A stretch of DNA of 38,343 nucleotides, from contig ONJN01000010.1 of assembly GCA_900318155.1 (NCBI GenBank), positions 1 to 38,343 on the forward strand, given 5' to 3'. A model generated the notes under the pieces. It was not told the DNA's origin and made no database searches. It worked only from the letters and a program-made list of their open reading frames with translations. Position 1 is the stretch's first letter, and each line of letters opens with the position of its first letter. This document shows, piece after piece, positions 16,554 to 26,445 of the stretch. This stretch comes from an uncultured Eubacteriales bacterium (GTDB taxonomy: Bacteria; Bacillota; Clostridia; Peptostreptococcales; Anaerovoracaceae). The position numbers were made by a program, and so were the translations under genes.

Positions 16554-16814
16554 ATGGCAGACGTCAGAAATAACAGAAAAACGAAAGTCGGAACCGTTGT
16601 CAGCGACAAGATGGATAAAACGGTTGTCGTTGCGATCGAAGACTTTGTCAGACATTCTCTTTACGGAAAAGCAGTAAAGAGGACAAAGAAAGTCAAGGCT
16701 CACGACGAGCAGAATGAATGCAATATCGGTGACAAAATCAAAATTATGGAAACGAGACCTCTCTCAAAGGATAAGAGATGGAGATTCGTGGAAATGATTG
16801 AAAAGGCTAAATAA
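16554..16814 (+). CDS. rpsQ: 30S ribosomal protein S17
   Basis: 86 residues with the S17 OB-fold pattern: [22 protein letters not shown] near the start, [27 protein letters not shown] in the second half. It is a primary 16S rRNA binder in the 30S body. AGGAGG precedes the ATG. Confidence 0.97.
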   Translation: MADVRNNRKTKVGTVVSDKMDKTVVVAIEDFVRHSLYGKAVKRTKKVKAHDEQNECNIGDKIKIMETRPLSKDKRWRFVEMIEKAK

Positions 16815-16828
16815 GGAGGCGCCAGATC

Positions 16829-17203
16829 ATGATTCAGACAGAAACAAGATTAAGGGTTGCTGACAACTCTGGTGCAAAAAATCTTCTCTGCATCAGCATT
16901 CTCGGCGGAACAGGCCGTAAGTATGCAAACATCGGAGACATTATTGTTTGCACAGTTAAAGAAGCAACACCGGGCGGCGTTGTCAAGAAGGGTGACGTTG
17001 TAAAAGCTGTTGTTGTAAGAACAAAAACAGGTGCCAGAAGAGCAGACGGCAGTTATGTGAAGTTCGATCAGAACGCAGCAGTAATCATTAAGGATAAAGA
17101 AGATAAAACTCCGGTCGGAACACGTATTTTCGGACCTGTAGCCAGAGAGCTCAGAGAATCAGGATTCATGAAGATCGTTTCACTTGCTCCGGAAGTATTA
17201 TAG
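16829..17203 (+). CDS. rplN: 50S ribosomal protein L14
   Basis: 124 residues with [17 protein letters not shown] at the start, [31 protein letters not shown] in the middle and [27 protein letters not shown] at the end. L14 forms intersubunit bridges and binds the silencing factor RsfS in other bacteria. The rpsQ stop is part of the TAAGGAGG ribosome site. Confidence 0.98.
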   Translation: MIQTETRLRVADNSGAKNLLCISILGGTGRKYANIGDIIVCTVKEATPGGVVKKGDVVKAVVVRTKTGARRADGSYVKFDQNAAVIIKDKEDKTPVGTRIFGPVARELRESGFMKIVSLAPEVL

Positions 17204-17215
17204 GAGGGGTAACGA

Positions 17216-17521
17216 ATGCGTATTAAAAAAGATGATATGGTAATCGTTATTACCGGAAAAGATAAAGGCAAGACCGGAAAAGTATTGAAGGCAATGCCAA
17301 AGGAGAACAGAGTCATTGTTGAGGGCGTGAATATTCAGACTAAGCATCAGAAACAGACCAGAACTGAAGCTGCTGAGATCAAGCATGTGGAAGGCCCGAT
17401 TCATGTGTCCAATGTCATGTACTATGATGATAAGGCAAATGAAGCGGTAAAAATTGGTTATGAATTCAGAGATGGTCAGAAGATCAGAGTGAACAGAAAG
17501 ACCAGAGAAATACTTGACTAG
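17216..17521 (+). CDS. rplX: 50S ribosomal protein L24
   Basis: 101 residues with an N-terminal KOW motif ([39 protein letters not shown], 5-43), typical for L24, an assembly initiator on 23S rRNA. TAGGAGGGG precedes the ATG. It is 12 nt after rplN. Confidence 0.98.
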   Translation: MRIKKDDMVIVITGKDKGKTGKVLKAMPKENRVIVEGVNIQTKHQKQTRTEAAEIKHVEGPIHVSNVMYYDDKANEAVKIGYEFRDGQKIRVNRKTREILD

Positions 17522-17538
17522 GAAAGGAGGAGAATGTT

Positions 17539-18087
17539 TTGGCAGCAAGATTACAGGATACTTATAGAAATGAAGTATTTAAACAGATGATGGAAAAGTT
17601 CCAGTATAAAAATGTAATGGAAGTTCCTAAGCTTGAAAAAGTCACGCTGAACATGGGGCTTGGCGAAGCAAAGGAAAATTCCAAGGTTCTGGAGTCAGCA
17701 GTTGCTGAGATCGCCGAGATCACAGGACAGAAACCAGTCATCACAAAAGCGAGAAAGTCTATTGCGAACTTTAAGGTCAGACAGGGGATGCCGGTTGGCG
17801 CAAAGGTAACTCTCAGAGGAACCAACATGTATGTCTTTGTCGACAAGCTCTTCAACGTTTCTCTTCCTCGCGTAAGAGACTTCAGAGGAGTCAGCAGAAA
17901 TTCCTTTGACGGAAGAGGAAATTATTCCATGGGAATCAAGGAACAGCTGATTTTCCCTGAAATCGTATATGATAATGTAGATACGATCAAGGGAATGAAT
18001 ATCGTATTCACGACAACGGCTAAGACCGATGAAGAAGCACTTGCGCTTCTCGAACTGCTCGGAATGCCGTTTGCAAAGCAGCAGTAG
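17539..18087 (+). CDS. rplE: 50S ribosomal protein L5 (TTG start)
   Basis: 182 residues, full L5 length, with [19 protein letters not shown] near 30-48, [33 protein letters not shown] at 67-99 and [12 protein letters not shown]5 binds 5S rRNA and contacts the P-site tRNA. The start is TTG at 17539, with AGGAGG (17525-17530) 8 nt upstream. An ATG at 17534 lies between them but is out of frame. The reading frame therefore forces the TTG, which may lower initiation. Confidence 0.97.
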   Translation: MAARLQDTYRNEVFKQMMEKFQYKNVMEVPKLEKVTLNMGLGEAKENSKVLESAVAEIAEITGQKPVITKARKSIANFKVRQGMPVGAKVTLRGTNMYVFVDKLFNVSLPRVRDFRGVSRNSFDGRGNYSMGIKEQLIFPEIVYDNVDTIKGMNIVFTTTAKTDEEALALLELLGMPFAKQQ

Positions 18088-18096
18088 GAGGTTGAA

Positions 18097-18282
18097 ATGG
18101 CTAAGAAGTCCTTGAAGATCAAACAGCAGAGAAAGCCGAAATACGCTACACGAGCATATTCAAGATGCAATATCTGCGGACGTCCGCATTCCGTACTGAA
18201 AAAATACGGAATCTGCCGTGTCTGCTTCAGAGAACTTGCTTACAAGGGCGAGATTCCTGGCGTAAAGAAGGCAAGCTGGTAA
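18097..18282 (+). CDS. rpsZ: 30S ribosomal protein S14, zinc form
   Basis: 61 residues: the short Zn-binding (C+) S14 with C24-x2-C27 and C40-x2-C43 ([20 protein letters not shown]). It binds the 30S head late in assembly. The zinc form is usual in Firmicutes, which also often carry a zinc-free paralogue under Zur elsewhere; none is in this window. It starts 9 nt after rplE with TAGGAGG. Confidence 0.98.
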   Translation: MAKKSLKIKQQRKPKYATRAYSRCNICGRPHSVLKKYGICRVCFRELAYKGEIPGVKKASW

Positions 18283-18349
18283 AACCGGTCCGGTCCGCAG
18301 GGGCACGGATCCGGCGAATGAATAAATCGCATGAAGGGAGTATAACGCA
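18283..18349 (+). other. rpsZ-rpsH spacer with GC-rich hairpin
   Basis: This 67-nt spacer is longer than the 9-20 nt common in this operon. CCGGTCCG (from 18285) can pair with CGGATCCGG (to about 18315) with a one-base bulge. It ends in GGGAG (18336-18340), the rpsH ribosome site. It may be an autoregulatory target, but this is inference. Confidence 0.35.
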
Positions 18350-18748
18350 ATGACAATGACAGATCCTATAGCGGATATGCTGACAAGAATCAGAAATGCC
18401 AATACGGTAGGTCATGAAACTGTCGAAATCCCTGCAACGAAGATGAAAAAAGCAATCGCAAAGATTCTTCTTGATGAGGGATACATCGCAGGCTATGACG
18501 TTATAGACGGCACCACTCAGGATACAATCAAAGTACAGATGAAGTACGGTGCAGATAAAGAAAGAGTTATTTCAGGAATCAGAAAAATTTCAAAGCCGGG
18601 TCTCAAGGTCTATGCGAAGGCTTATGAGATTCCAAGAGTTCTCGGCGGACTCGGAATCGCGATTATTTCAACGTCAAAGGGCGTAATCAGCGATAAAGAA
18701 GCCAGAAAACTTGGAGTTGGCGGCGAAGTCATCTGTTATGTATGGTAG
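18350..18748 (+). CDS. rpsH: 30S ribosomal protein S8
   Basis: 132 residues with the S8 start [16 protein letters not shown] and the C-terminal [28 protein letters not shown]8 is a central 30S assembly protein and, in Escherichia coli, the repressor of the spc operon. The ATG at 18350 (9 nt after GGGAG) is used; another ATG lies two codons in. Confidence 0.98.
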   Translation: MTMTDPIADMLTRIRNANTVGHETVEIPATKMKKAIAKILLDEGYIAGYDVIDGTTQDTIKVQMKYGADKERVISGIRKISKPGLKVYAKAYEIPRVLGGLGIAIISTSKGVISDKEARKLGVGGEVICYVW

Positions 18749-18760
18749 GAGGTAAATGGA

Positions 18761-19309
18761 ATGTCAAGAATAGGCAATAAAGAAATCGCGCTTCCTGCCG
18801 GTGTAGAGGTTAAGGTTGACGACAACAACATCGTTACAGTAAAAGGACCTAAGGGAGAACTCAGTGAACAGATCAGCCCGAGAATCACTGTCACAGTGGA
18901 AGGCGCTGAAGTTAAAGTTACAAGAGCGACCGACAACAGAATTGACAGATCACAGCACGGTCTCGCAAGAACGCTGATCAACAATATGGTCGTCGGGGTA
19001 TCAAACGGCTATGAGAAAAAGCTGATTGTGAACGGCGTAGGATACAAGGTGGAAAAGAAAGGCAACAAGCTCGTGATGAACCTTGGTTATTCACATCCTG
19101 TTGAACTGGAAGATCCGGAAGGAATTACGACGGAGACGCCAGACGCGACAACGATCCTCGTTAAGGGAATCAATAAGGCAGAAGTCGGAAATTATGCGGC
19201 AAACATCAGAGCATGGAGAAAACCTGAACCATACAAAGGCAAGGGAATCCGGTATGATGATGAACAGATCCGCAGAAAAGAAGGCAAGACCGGAGCCGTA
19301 AATGCGTAG
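18761..19309 (+). CDS. rplF: 50S ribosomal protein L6
   Basis: 182 residues starting [17 protein letters not shown]. It has two copies of the L6 fold, [23 protein letters not shown] near the centre, and the C-terminal motif [24 protein letters not shown]6 lies near the sarcin-ricin loop. GGAGG is 9 nt upstream. Confidence 0.98.
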   Translation: MSRIGNKEIALPAGVEVKVDDNNIVTVKGPKGELSEQISPRITVTVEGAEVKVTRATDNRIDRSQHGLARTLINNMVVGVSNGYEKKLIVNGVGYKVEKKGNKLVMNLGYSHPVELEDPEGITTETPDATTILVKGINKAEVGNYAANIRAWRKPEPYKGKGIRYDDEQIRRKEGKTGAVNA

Positions 19310-19325
19310 AAAGGAGTGAGACAGG

Positions 19326-19691
19326 ATGGCTAAACCTACGAAGAGAGAGAAACGTCTTAAAAGACATCAGAGACTCAGAAACTATTTGATCGGAACTCCT
19401 GATAAGCCAAGACTTTGTGTTTTCAGATCCAACAAGAACATTTTCTGCCAGATCATCGATGATGTGAATCATAAAACACTGGCTTCCGCTTCTACGATCG
19501 ACAAAGAACTCAAAGCTGAGATCGCTTACGGCGGAAACAAGGATGCTGCAAAGAAAGTCGGTGAAGCGATTGCCAGGAGAGCACTTGACAAAGGAATCAG
19601 CGAAGTAGCTTTTGACAGAGGTGGATTCCTTTATCACGGAAGAGTTAAGGAACTCGCAGAAGGTGCTCGTGAAGGCGGATTGAAATTCTAA
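19326..19691 (+). CDS. rplR: 50S ribosomal protein L18
   Basis: 121 residues. A basic N-terminal segment ([16 protein letters not shown]) is followed by [34 protein letters not shown] and the C-terminal [27 protein letters not shown]18 binds 5S rRNA. AAAGGAG precedes the ATG. Confidence 0.98.
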   Translation: MAKPTKREKRLKRHQRLRNYLIGTPDKPRLCVFRSNKNIFCQIIDDVNHKTLASASTIDKELKAEIAYGGNKDAAKKVGEAIARRALDKGISEVAFDRGGFLYHGRVKELAEGAREGGLKF

Positions 19692-19705
19692 CGGGGGGAA
19701 AGATA

Positions 19706-20209
19706 ATGCGTAATACGATTGATACTTCCAAGCTCGATTTGACTGAAACGATAGTAAACATCAGACGTGTTGCCAAGACGGTAAAGGGCGGCAGAAACAT
19801 GAGATTCAGCGTTACTGTTGTTGTTGGTGACCATAATGGTTACGTCGGTGTCGGCCTCGGTAAAGCGGCTGAAATTCCGGAAGCAGTCAGAAAAGCAACG
19901 GAAGATGCGAAGAAAAATCTGATTTTTGTTCCGACAGTAGGAACAACGATTCCACATTCAAACGTCGGTGTTTTCGGCGCAAGCAAGGTACTGCTGATGA
20001 CTGCTTCAGAAGGTACCGGAGTAATCGCCGGCTCTTCCGCTCGTACAGTACTGGAATCCGCGGGAATAAAAGACGTAAGAGCAAAATCAGTCGGCTCAAA
20101 AAATGCCGGAAACATTGCATATGCAACGCTTGAAGGACTCAAGAGCCTCATGACCGTAGAGAAGGTCGCGAAGCTGAGAGGCAAGAGCCCTGAAGAAATT
20201 TTAGGTTAG
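19706..20209 (+). CDS. rpsE: 30S ribosomal protein S5
   Basis: 167 residues with the double-stranded RNA-binding segment [29 protein letters not shown] and [21 protein letters not shown]5 affects decoding accuracy and mRNA unwinding; spectinomycin-resistance positions lie in the early loop. GGGGGG-type ribosome site, 14 nt after rplR. Confidence 0.98.
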   Translation: MRNTIDTSKLDLTETIVNIRRVAKTVKGGRNMRFSVTVVVGDHNGYVGVGLGKAAEIPEAVRKATEDAKKNLIFVPTVGTTIPHSNVGVFGASKVLLMTASEGTGVIAGSSARTVLESAGIKDVRAKSVGSKNAGNIAYATLEGLKSLMTVEKVAKLRGKSPEEILG

Positions 20210-20221
20210 GAGGTAAGCATA

Positions 20222-20404
20222 ATGGCTGGTAAACTTAAAATCACACTGACAAAGAGTACCATTGGCGCTTCCCCTAAACAGAGAAAAGTGGTTGAAGCAC
20301 TTGGACTTAAGAAGATGCATCACTCGGTCGAACTCGCTGACACACCGGCAACGCGCGGTGCAGTGAATAAGGTTTCGCATCTTTTGACCGTTGAAGAAAT
20401 TTAA
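20222..20404 (+). CDS. rpmD: 50S ribosomal protein L30
   Basis: 60 residues with [33 protein letters not shown], the standard short bacterial L30. TAGGAGG spans the rpsE stop. It is 12 nt from rpsE and 20 nt from rplO. Confidence 0.97.
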   Translation: MAGKLKITLTKSTIGASPKQRKVVEALGLKKMHHSVELADTPATRGAVNKVSHLLTVEEI

Positions 20405-20424
20405 GGACAGGAGGTGCACAGATT

Positions 20425-20865
20425 ATGAAACTGCATGAATTGAATGCTCCTGCGGGATCAAAAAGGAATCGCAAGAGAAAAGGCCGCGGAACGGGTACCG
20501 GACTCGGCACAACTGCCGGAAGAGGTATGAACGGACAGAAATCAAGAAGTGGCGGCGGAGTCAGACTTGGATTCGAAGGCGGACAGATGCCGCTGTACAG
20601 ACGTATTCCTAAGAGAGGTTTCAAAAATATTTTCGCTAAAGAATACACTACAATTAATGTTGACGACCTTAACAGATTCGAAGCCGGTACAGTAATTACA
20701 GCGGAGCTTCTGAAGGAAAGCGGCGTTATTAAGAAAATAAATGATGGAGTAAAGATCCTTGGCGACGGAGATCTGAACGTTAACCTGACTGTTCAGGCAA
20801 AGAAGTTCACTAAAACTGCTGTCGAGAAGATTGAAAAAGCCGGCGGGAAGGCCGAGGTAATCTAA
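20425..20865 (+). CDS. rplO: 50S ribosomal protein L15
   Basis: 146 residues with the Gly/Arg-rich N-terminal region ([35 protein letters not shown]) that threads into 23S rRNA and the C-terminal KAGGKAEVI. The stop TAA shares a base with the secY ATG (TAATG), so translation of L15 and SecY is probably coupled. Confidence 0.98.
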   Translation: MKLHELNAPAGSKRNRKRKGRGTGTGLGTTAGRGMNGQKSRSGGGVRLGFEGGQMPLYRRIPKRGFKNIFAKEYTTINVDDLNRFEAGTVITAELLKESGVIKKINDGVKILGDGDLNVNLTVQAKKFTKTAVEKIEKAGGKAEVI

Positions 20866-22151
20866 TGGAAATGCTTAAATCAGTTTCCCAGGCTTTTAAA
20901 GTCAGGGAAATCAGGGCGAAGATAATCTTTACGATCCTGATGCTGGCAGTATTTCGTCTCGGTTGCTGTATTCCTGTTCCGGGTATGAGTGCAACGGCTC
21001 TGCAGGCGATGCAGAATCAAAGCATGGAAGGAATTATGGGGATGGCCAATCTTTTCTCCGGCGGCGCGTTCAGTAATATGACACTTTTTGCGCTGAGTGT
21101 TACGCCGTATATCACGGCCAGCATTATTATACAGTTGCTGACAGTTGCTTTTCCGTATTTTGAGAATCTGGCAAAGGAAGGCATGGAAGGCCGGAAGAAA
21201 ATGACTGCGATCACCCGGTATATGACGGTCGGGCTTGCGCTGATTCAGGCGTTTGGTATGACGTTTGGCCTGTTCAGAAGCTCATTGATCGAAAGTTCAG
21301 TTTTGAACTACTTCGTTATAACACTGGTTCTTGCAGCGGGCACAACGTTCCTGATGTGGCTGGGAGAACAGATTAACGAATACGGTATCGGTAACGGCAT
21401 ATCTCTGATCATTTTCGGCGGAATCATTGCCAGGATCCCGGCAGACATAGCGAGCATTCTTAATAAGGTAAAAAGTGGTGAGGCAAACTTCATTTCAGTT
21501 ATATTGTTCGTTGCTTTTGCCATTCTCGTCGTAGTTGGAATCATTATGGTTCAGCAGGGAACGAGAAAGATTCCGGTACAGTATGCCAAAAGAGTTGTCG
21601 GACGGAAGATGTATGGCGGACAGTCGACACACATTCCGCTGAAAGTCAATCAGGCCGGCGTAATTCCGATCATTTTCGCACTGGCGCTGCTGCAGTTTCC
21701 GGCTACGATTGCCCAGATCATTCCGGATTCGGGATTTGCAAAGTTCTACAGTAAGTGGCTGGCAATGAGCGGAAATCCGGGTGTCTGGATTTATTCCATC
21801 TGCAATATTCTGCTGATTCTGTTCTTCAACTACTTCTATACGGCGATCACATTCAATCCGGTAGAAGTTGCGGATAATATGAAGCAGAACGGAGGATTTA
21901 TTCCGGGAATCAGACCGGGACAGCCGACAGTGGCTTATCTGAGTAATATAATGTCAAAGATTTCGATCGTCGGAGCGATTTTCCTGGCGGCAGTTGCGAC
22001 GCTGCCGACCATCGTGGCGAAATTTACGGTTTTTGACGACATCCGGTTCGGCGGAACATCTCTGCTCATTGCTGTCGGCGTAGCGCTGGATACGATGCAG
22101 CAGCTGCAGAATCAGATGCTGATGAGAAACTATCAGGGCTTTCTTAAATAA
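20865..22151 (+). CDS. secY: protein translocase subunit SecY
   Basis: 428 residues with ten hydrophobic helices. It has GCCIPVPGM in the first helix region, GITLSAK-like ALSVTPYITASIIIQLL near 75-95, EYGIGNGISLIIFGGIIARIP and the C-terminal LLIAVGVALDTMQQLQNQML. SecY is the channel of the SecYEG translocon. The start overlaps the rplO stop by one base. The nearest GGAG-like site is weak, which supports coupling. Confidence 0.98.
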   Translation: MEMLKSVSQAFKVREIRAKIIFTILMLAVFRLGCCIPVPGMSATALQAMQNQSMEGIMGMANLFSGGAFSNMTLFALSVTPYITASIIIQLLTVAFPYFENLAKEGMEGRKKMTAITRYMTVGLALIQAFGMTFGLFRSSLIESSVLNYFVITLVLAAGTTFLMWLGEQINEYGIGNGISLIIFGGIIARIPADIASILNKVKSGEANFISVILFVAFAILVVVGIIMVQQGTRKIPVQYAKRVVGRKMYGGQSTHIPLKVNQAGVIPIIFALALLQFPATIAQIIPDSGFAKFYSKWLAMSGNPGVWIYSICNILLILFFNYFYTAITFNPVEVADNMKQNGGFIPGIRPGQPTVAYLSNIMSKISIVGAIFLAAVATLPTIVAKFTVFDDIRFGGTSLLIAVGVALDTMQQLQNQMLMRNYQGFLK

Positions 22152-22163
22152 GGAGAGATAAAG

Positions 22164-22811
22164 ATGATCAGAACGATTTTGCTTGGACCGCCGGGGGCCG
22201 GTAAAGGTACACAGGCGGCAATCATAGTTAAGAATAATAATATTCCACATATTTCGACAGGCGATATTTTCAGAGAAAACATCAAGAATGGCACCGAACT
22301 CGGTAAGAGGGCTCAGGAATATATGAGCAAAGGTGAGCTTGTTCCGGATGATCTTGTAATTGAGATCGCAACGACAAGACTGCTGGAAGATGACTGTAAA
22401 AACGGATTCATCCTCGACGGATTCCCAAGAACAGTCCATCAGGCAGAAGAACTGGATAAATTCCTGGACGAACACGGCCAGGAAATCAGTGTTGTCATCA
22501 ACCTGGAAGTTCCGGACGATGTACTTATGAAGCGTCTTACTGGACGCAGAGTATGCCCTAAGTGCGGCGCCACTTTCCACATCGTGGGAATGCCTCCGAA
22601 GAAGGAAGGCATCTGCGACATCTGCGGAGCCGAACTCATTCAGAGACCGGATGACAATGAAGAGACCGCTGGAAACAGAATCGAAGTTTATAATCGTGAG
22701 ACAAAACCGCTCATCGATTATTATGAAAAGAAGGGGAAAATTGCGAATATTGACGGAGCGGCGGCGCTTGAAGTTGCATCCGCTGCGGTAGCAGAGGCAC
22801 TGGGTGGCTGA
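22164..22811 (+). CDS. adk: adenylate kinase (zinc LID type)
   Basis: 215 residues with P-loop GPPGAGKGT at 8-16, ILDGFPRT at 83-90 and a LID with C131-x2-C134 and C151-x2-C154, the Zn-binding version common in Gram-positives. It catalyses ATP + AMP to 2 ADP. AGGAGAG precedes the ATG. It lies between secY and map, as in most Firmicutes. Confidence 0.98.
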   Translation: MIRTILLGPPGAGKGTQAAIIVKNNNIPHISTGDIFRENIKNGTELGKRAQEYMSKGELVPDDLVIEIATTRLLEDDCKNGFILDGFPRTVHQAEELDKFLDEHGQEISVVINLEVPDDVLMKRLTGRRVCPKCGATFHIVGMPPKKEGICDICGAELIQRPDDNEETAGNRIEVYNRETKPLIDYYEKKGKIANIDGAAALEVASAAVAEALGG

Positions 22812-22813
22812 TT

Positions 22814-23572
22814 ATGATCATAATTAAATCCGATGAAGAGATTGAATTAATGCGTACATCCGGAAAGGTTACGGGAACGATCCTTCATGAATTGAAAGAT
22901 TTTATCAGACCCGGTCTGTCAACGCTGGACATTGACCGCTTTGTTGAAAAAAGAATCAGACGGCATGGAATGGTTCCTACTTTTCTGGGATACAACGGAT
23001 TTCCCGCCAGTGCATGTGTTTCGATCAATGATGAAGTCGTGCACGGAATCCCGGAGAAAGGAAGAATTCTTCAGGAAGGCGATATCGTCAGTGTAGATAT
23101 CGGATCGACTTATAAAGGATATGTAAGTGATGCTGCCCGAACCTACGCGGTCGGTAAGATTTCTGATGAGGCGCGCCGTCTGATTGAAGTGACAGAGGCA
23201 AGTTTCTTTGAAGGCATCCGATATGCCCGGGTTGGGCATCGGCTTTCAGATATTTCTCACGCTGTTCAGGAAGTCGCTGAAGCGGCGGGCTTCGGCGTAA
23301 TCCGCGACTATGTGGGGCATGGGGTTGGACATGATATGCATGAGGATCCTCCGATACCGAACTACGGCAAGGCCGGAAAAGGACCACGTTTGGTGAAGGG
23401 GATGGCTTTGGCGATCGAACCGATGATCGTACAGGGCTCCTATGAATGCGAGAAGCTTTTGAACGACTGGACTGTTGTTACAGCGGACGGAAAACTCGCA
23501 GCACATTATGAGAACACGGTTGTAATAACCGATGGTGAACCGGAACTGCTCACGTTGTACAGAGAGGAATAA
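22814..23572 (+). CDS. map: type I methionine aminopeptidase
   Basis: 252 residues. The metal ligands D95, D106, H169, E202 and E233 and substrate-binding H78 are all in place ([36 protein letters not shown]). It removes the initiator Met from new proteins. There is no N-terminal zinc extension. It starts 2 nt after adk, with GGTGG inside adk as the likely ribosome site. Confidence 0.98.
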   Translation: MIIIKSDEEIELMRTSGKVTGTILHELKDFIRPGLSTLDIDRFVEKRIRRHGMVPTFLGYNGFPASACVSINDEVVHGIPEKGRILQEGDIVSVDIGSTYKGYVSDAARTYAVGKISDEARRLIEVTEASFFEGIRYARVGHRLSDISHAVQEVAEAAGFGVIRDYVGHGVGHDMHEDPPIPNYGKAGKGPRLVKGMALAIEPMIVQGSYECEKLLNDWTVVTADGKLAAHYENTVVITDGEPELLTLYREE

Positions 23573-23574
23573 TT

Positions 23575-23796
23575 ATGTCGAAGAAAGATACCATAGAAGC
23601 AATGGGAACTGTTGTCGATGCACAGCCGAATGCGATGTTCAAGGTAAAACTGGAAAACGGTTTTGAAGTACTCGCTCATATCTCCGGAAAGATCAGAATG
23701 AATTACATCAGAATCCTTCCGGGCGATAAAGTTAAAGTAGAATTGTCCCCGTATGATCTGACACGCGGCAGAATCATCTGGAGAGACAGAGGATAA
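23575..23796 (+). CDS. infA: translation initiation factor IF-1
   Basis: 73 residues forming a single S1/OB domain: [27 protein letters not shown], then [33 protein letters not shown]. It assists IF-2 and IF-3 at the A site. It starts 2 nt after map, with AGAGGA overlapping the map stop. The small KOW-domain gene that some clostridia have between map and infA is absent. Confidence 0.98.
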   Translation: MSKKDTIEAMGTVVDAQPNAMFKVKLENGFEVLAHISGKIRMNYIRILPGDKVKVELSPYDLTRGRIIWRDRG

Positions 23797-23830
23797 TTAT
23801 CAAAACGACACTAATAAGGAGGTTTTATAT

Positions 23831-23944
23831 ATGAAAGTAAGAGCTTCAGTAAAACCGATCTGCGAAAAGTGTAAGGTTATCAAAAGACATGGCAGAGTCA
23901 TGGTCATTTGTGAGAATCCAAAGCATAAACAGAGACAAGGTTAA
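23831..23944 (+). CDS. rpmJ: 50S ribosomal protein L36, zinc form
   Basis: A 37-residue protein, [14 protein letters not shown] at the start, with Zn ligands C11, C14, C27 and H32 (CENPKH). This is the C+ form of L36, at the base of the L7/L12 stalk region. AAGGAGG lies 8 nt upstream. Confidence 0.97.
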   Translation: MKVRASVKPICEKCKVIKRHGRVMVICENPKHKQRQG

Positions 23945-24049
23945 GACGGTTTGCAGCGCCGGGGCTGTAGATCCGGTAATTATTTTTAAGGGAACACCTG
24001 TCTATATCACTCCCGGAGTAGTGACGGAAGATAGGAGAAGGAGGAGCAT
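23945..24049 (+). other. rpmJ-rpsM spacer, possible internal leader
   Basis: A 105-nt gap, long for this operon. It holds an AGC/GCT hairpin around GCCGGG (near 23951-23964) and TCACT/AGTGA (about 24009-24026), then AAGGAGGAG before rpsM. In Escherichia coli S4 binds a pseudoknot just before rpsM. A comparable role here is possible but unproven. No clear promoter is seen. Confidence 0.35.
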
Positions 24050-24430
24050 ATGGCTCGTATAGCCGGTGTCGATCTGCCCAGAGATAAAAGAGTGGAAATC
24101 GGATTGACTTATATTTATGGCATTGGCAGAACATCAGCAAAAGAAATCCTCGAAAAATCCGGAATCAATCCGGACACAAGAGTCAAGGATCTGACCGAGG
24201 AAGAAGCTGGTAAAATCAGAAAAATTATCGATAACGAATATATGGTTGAAGGTGACCTCAGAAGAGAAACTTCACTGAACATCAAGCGTCTGATGGAAAT
24301 CGGAAGCTACAGAGGGATCCGACACAGAAGAGGCCTTCCTGTAAGAGGACAGAATACCAAAACCAACGCCAGAACGCGTAAAGGTCCTAAGAAAACAGTA
24401 GGAAGAAAGAAGAAGAAGGAAGGACGATAA
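24050..24430 (+). CDS. rpsM: 30S ribosomal protein S13
   Basis: 126 residues with [26 protein letters not shown] at the start, [31 protein letters not shown], and the basic tail [15 protein letters not shown] that reaches the P-site tRNA. S13 bridges the two subunits in the 30S head. AAGGAGG precedes the ATG, and rpsK follows after 1 nt. Confidence 0.98.
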   Translation: MARIAGVDLPRDKRVEIGLTYIYGIGRTSAKEILEKSGINPDTRVKDLTEEEAGKIRKIIDNEYMVEGDLRRETSLNIKRLMEIGSYRGIRHRRGLPVRGQNTKTNARTRKGPKKTVGRKKKKEGR

Positions 24431-24431
24431 T

Positions 24432-24830
24432 ATGGCAAAGACTCAGAGAAGAAATACGAGAAAAAAGAAAGTTCAGCGTAAGAACATCAGTAAAGGTCAG
24501 GCTCATATTCAGTCCACCTTTAATAATACATTAGTTACACTGACAGATATGGATGGAAACGCACTTTCATGGTCCAGTGCAGGTTCACTTGGATTCAGAG
24601 GGTCAAAGAAATCTACTCCGTTTGCTGCTCAGATGGCTGCCGACACAGCATCAAAGGGTGCCATTGAACACGGCCTCAAGACAGTAGAAGTTTACGTTAA
24701 AGGCCCGGGATCCGGAAGAGAAGCGGCGATTCGAGCTCTGCAGGCTGCAGGTCTTGAAATCACTATGATCAAAGATATCACACCGATCCCGCATAACGGA
24801 TGCAGACCGCCAAAGAGAAGAAGAGTCTGA
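24432..24830 (+). CDS. rpsK: 30S ribosomal protein S11
   Basis: 132 residues: a basic N-terminus, [46 protein letters not shown], and the C-terminal [18 protein letters not shown]11 is on the 30S platform near the E site. The start is 1 nt after rpsM, with AAGGA inside rpsM, so coupling is likely. Confidence 0.98.
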   Translation: MAKTQRRNTRKKKVQRKNISKGQAHIQSTFNNTLVTLTDMDGNALSWSSAGSLGFRGSKKSTPFAAQMAADTASKGAIEHGLKTVEVYVKGPGSGREAAIRALQAAGLEITMIKDITPIPHNGCRPPKRRRV

Positions 24831-24845
24831 TAGGAGGAGTAGAAA

Positions 24846-25433
24846 ATGGCAAGAAACAGAGATCCAATTTTGAAAAGATGCAGATCATTAGAGATTCATC
24901 CGAGTCACCTGGGTATCTTTAAGGAATCCAAACGTCAGCCGAACAGACGCCAGCGCAAGATGAGCGAATATGGTCTCCAGCTGCGTGAGAAGCAGAGAGC
25001 AAAATTTATCTATGGCGTACAGGAAAAGCAGTTCAGAAACACTTTTGACAAAGCGGCAAAGAAAAAAGGCGCTACAGGCGAAAATCTTCTGATCATGCTT
25101 GAATCCAGACTGGACAATGTTGTTTACAGACTGGGTCTCGCACTCACGAGAAGAGAGGCAAGACAGTTGGTCGTTCATGGTCATTACACTCTGAACGGTA
25201 AAAAAGTCAACTCACCGGCGCTTCAGGTAAAACCGGGTGATGTGATCAAGGTAAAAGAAAGAAGCCAGAGTTCGCCGAAATTCAAGGAAATCAAGGAAAT
25301 GCAGATTGTTTGCCCGTCATGGCTTTCAGTTGATGCTGAGAAACTTGAAGGCAAGGTCATCAGTCTTCCTACAAGAGACGAAATTGATACACCGATTGCT
25401 GAACACCTGATCGTCGAGCTGTATTCCAAATAA
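24846..25433 (+). CDS. rpsD: 30S ribosomal protein S4
   Basis: 195 residues, slightly short, without the N-terminal zinc Cys cluster (only C13 remains), i.e. the zinc-free S4 form. The S4 RNA-binding domain includes [38 protein letters not shown]4 nucleates 30S assembly. AGGAGG precedes the ATG. Having rpsD within the alpha operon differs from Bacillus subtilis, where it is a separate gene. Confidence 0.98.
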   Translation: MARNRDPILKRCRSLEIHPSHLGIFKESKRQPNRRQRKMSEYGLQLREKQRAKFIYGVQEKQFRNTFDKAAKKKGATGENLLIMLESRLDNVVYRLGLALTRREARQLVVHGHYTLNGKKVNSPALQVKPGDVIKVKERSQSSPKFKEIKEMQIVCPSWLSVDAEKLEGKVISLPTRDEIDTPIAEHLIVELYSK

Positions 25434-25479
25434 TGTAGCGTAAAGTTATTTCTTTTGGAACAAAAGGGAGGTTTTTTTA

Positions 25480-26424
25480 GTGATAGAGATCGAAAAACCA
25501 ACGATTAGTAAGGAAATTAGCGACGATGGCGGATACGGGAAGTTCATTGTAGAGCCGCTGGAAAGAGGCTATGGAATGACTCTCGGCAACGCAATGAGAA
25601 GAATTCTTCTCAGTTCCCTTCCGGGAGCCGCAGTAACTTCGATCAAAATTGACGGGATTCTTAATGAATTCTCAACAATCCCGGGTGTTAAGGAAGATGT
25701 AACGGAAATTATTCTCAACCTGAAGAAACTCGCGGTAAAGCTTTACGGCGAAGACACAAAGAGAGTGATTATTAATGCTGTCGGTCCGATGGACGTAACG
25801 GCTGCAGATATTGTCAGTGATGCCGACCTGGAGATTTTTAATCCGGATCTGCACATTGCGACGTTGGAAGAGAGCGCAACCCTTGTTATGGAAATCAACC
25901 TTGCAAGGGGCCGCGGATATGTTCCAGCCGAGCAGAATAAGGCTGACGGTATGCCAATATCCGTCATCCCGGTAGATTCGATCTACACGCCGGTTGAAAA
26001 GGTCAATTTTACTGTCGAAAATACAAGAGTCGGTCAGGTAACTGACTATGACAGACTTGTTCTGGAAATCTGGACAGACGGTTCCGTCACGCCTGAAGAA
26101 GGTGTTTCGATCGGCGCCAAAATCATGCAGGAACATCTCAATCTGTTTATTGAACTCGACGATTCTACCGACAAGATGGAAATCATGGTCGAAAAGGAAG
26201 AGGATCAGAAAGAAAAGGCGCTTGAAATGACAATCGAAGAACTCGAACTGTCAGTGAGATCATATAACTGTCTGAAGAGAGCTTCGATCAACACTGTTGA
26301 GGAACTGACCGAAAAGACAGAAGAAGACATGATGAAATTCAGAAACCTCGGCAAGAAATCTCTTGAAGAGGTTAAGAACAAACTTGCAGAACTTGGGCTC
26401 AGCCTGAAACCGAGCGACGAATAA
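25480..26424 (+). CDS. rpoA: DNA-directed RNA polymerase alpha subunit (GTG start)
   Basis: 314 residues. The N-terminal assembly domain (about 1-230) has [24 protein letters not shown] and [14 protein letters not shown]. After a linker, the C-terminal domain (about 250-314) has the helix-hairpin-helix [38 protein letters not shown] that binds UP elements and regulators. The start is GTG at 25480, 8 nt after GGGAGG (25466-25471). No in-frame ATG gives a better family start. Confidence 0.98.
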   Translation: MIEIEKPTISKEISDDGGYGKFIVEPLERGYGMTLGNAMRRILLSSLPGAAVTSIKIDGILNEFSTIPGVKEDVTEIILNLKKLAVKLYGEDTKRVIINAVGPMDVTAADIVSDADLEIFNPDLHIATLEESATLVMEINLARGRGYVPAEQNKADGMPISVIPVDSIYTPVEKVNFTVENTRVGQVTDYDRLVLEIWTDGSVTPEEGVSIGAKIMQEHLNLFIELDDSTDKMEIMVEKEEDQKEKALEMTIEELELSVRSYNCLKRASINTVEELTEKTEEDMMKFRNLGKKSLEEVKNKLAELGLSLKPSDE

Positions 26425-26445
26425 TATCGAGAAAGGAGAGTTGAC

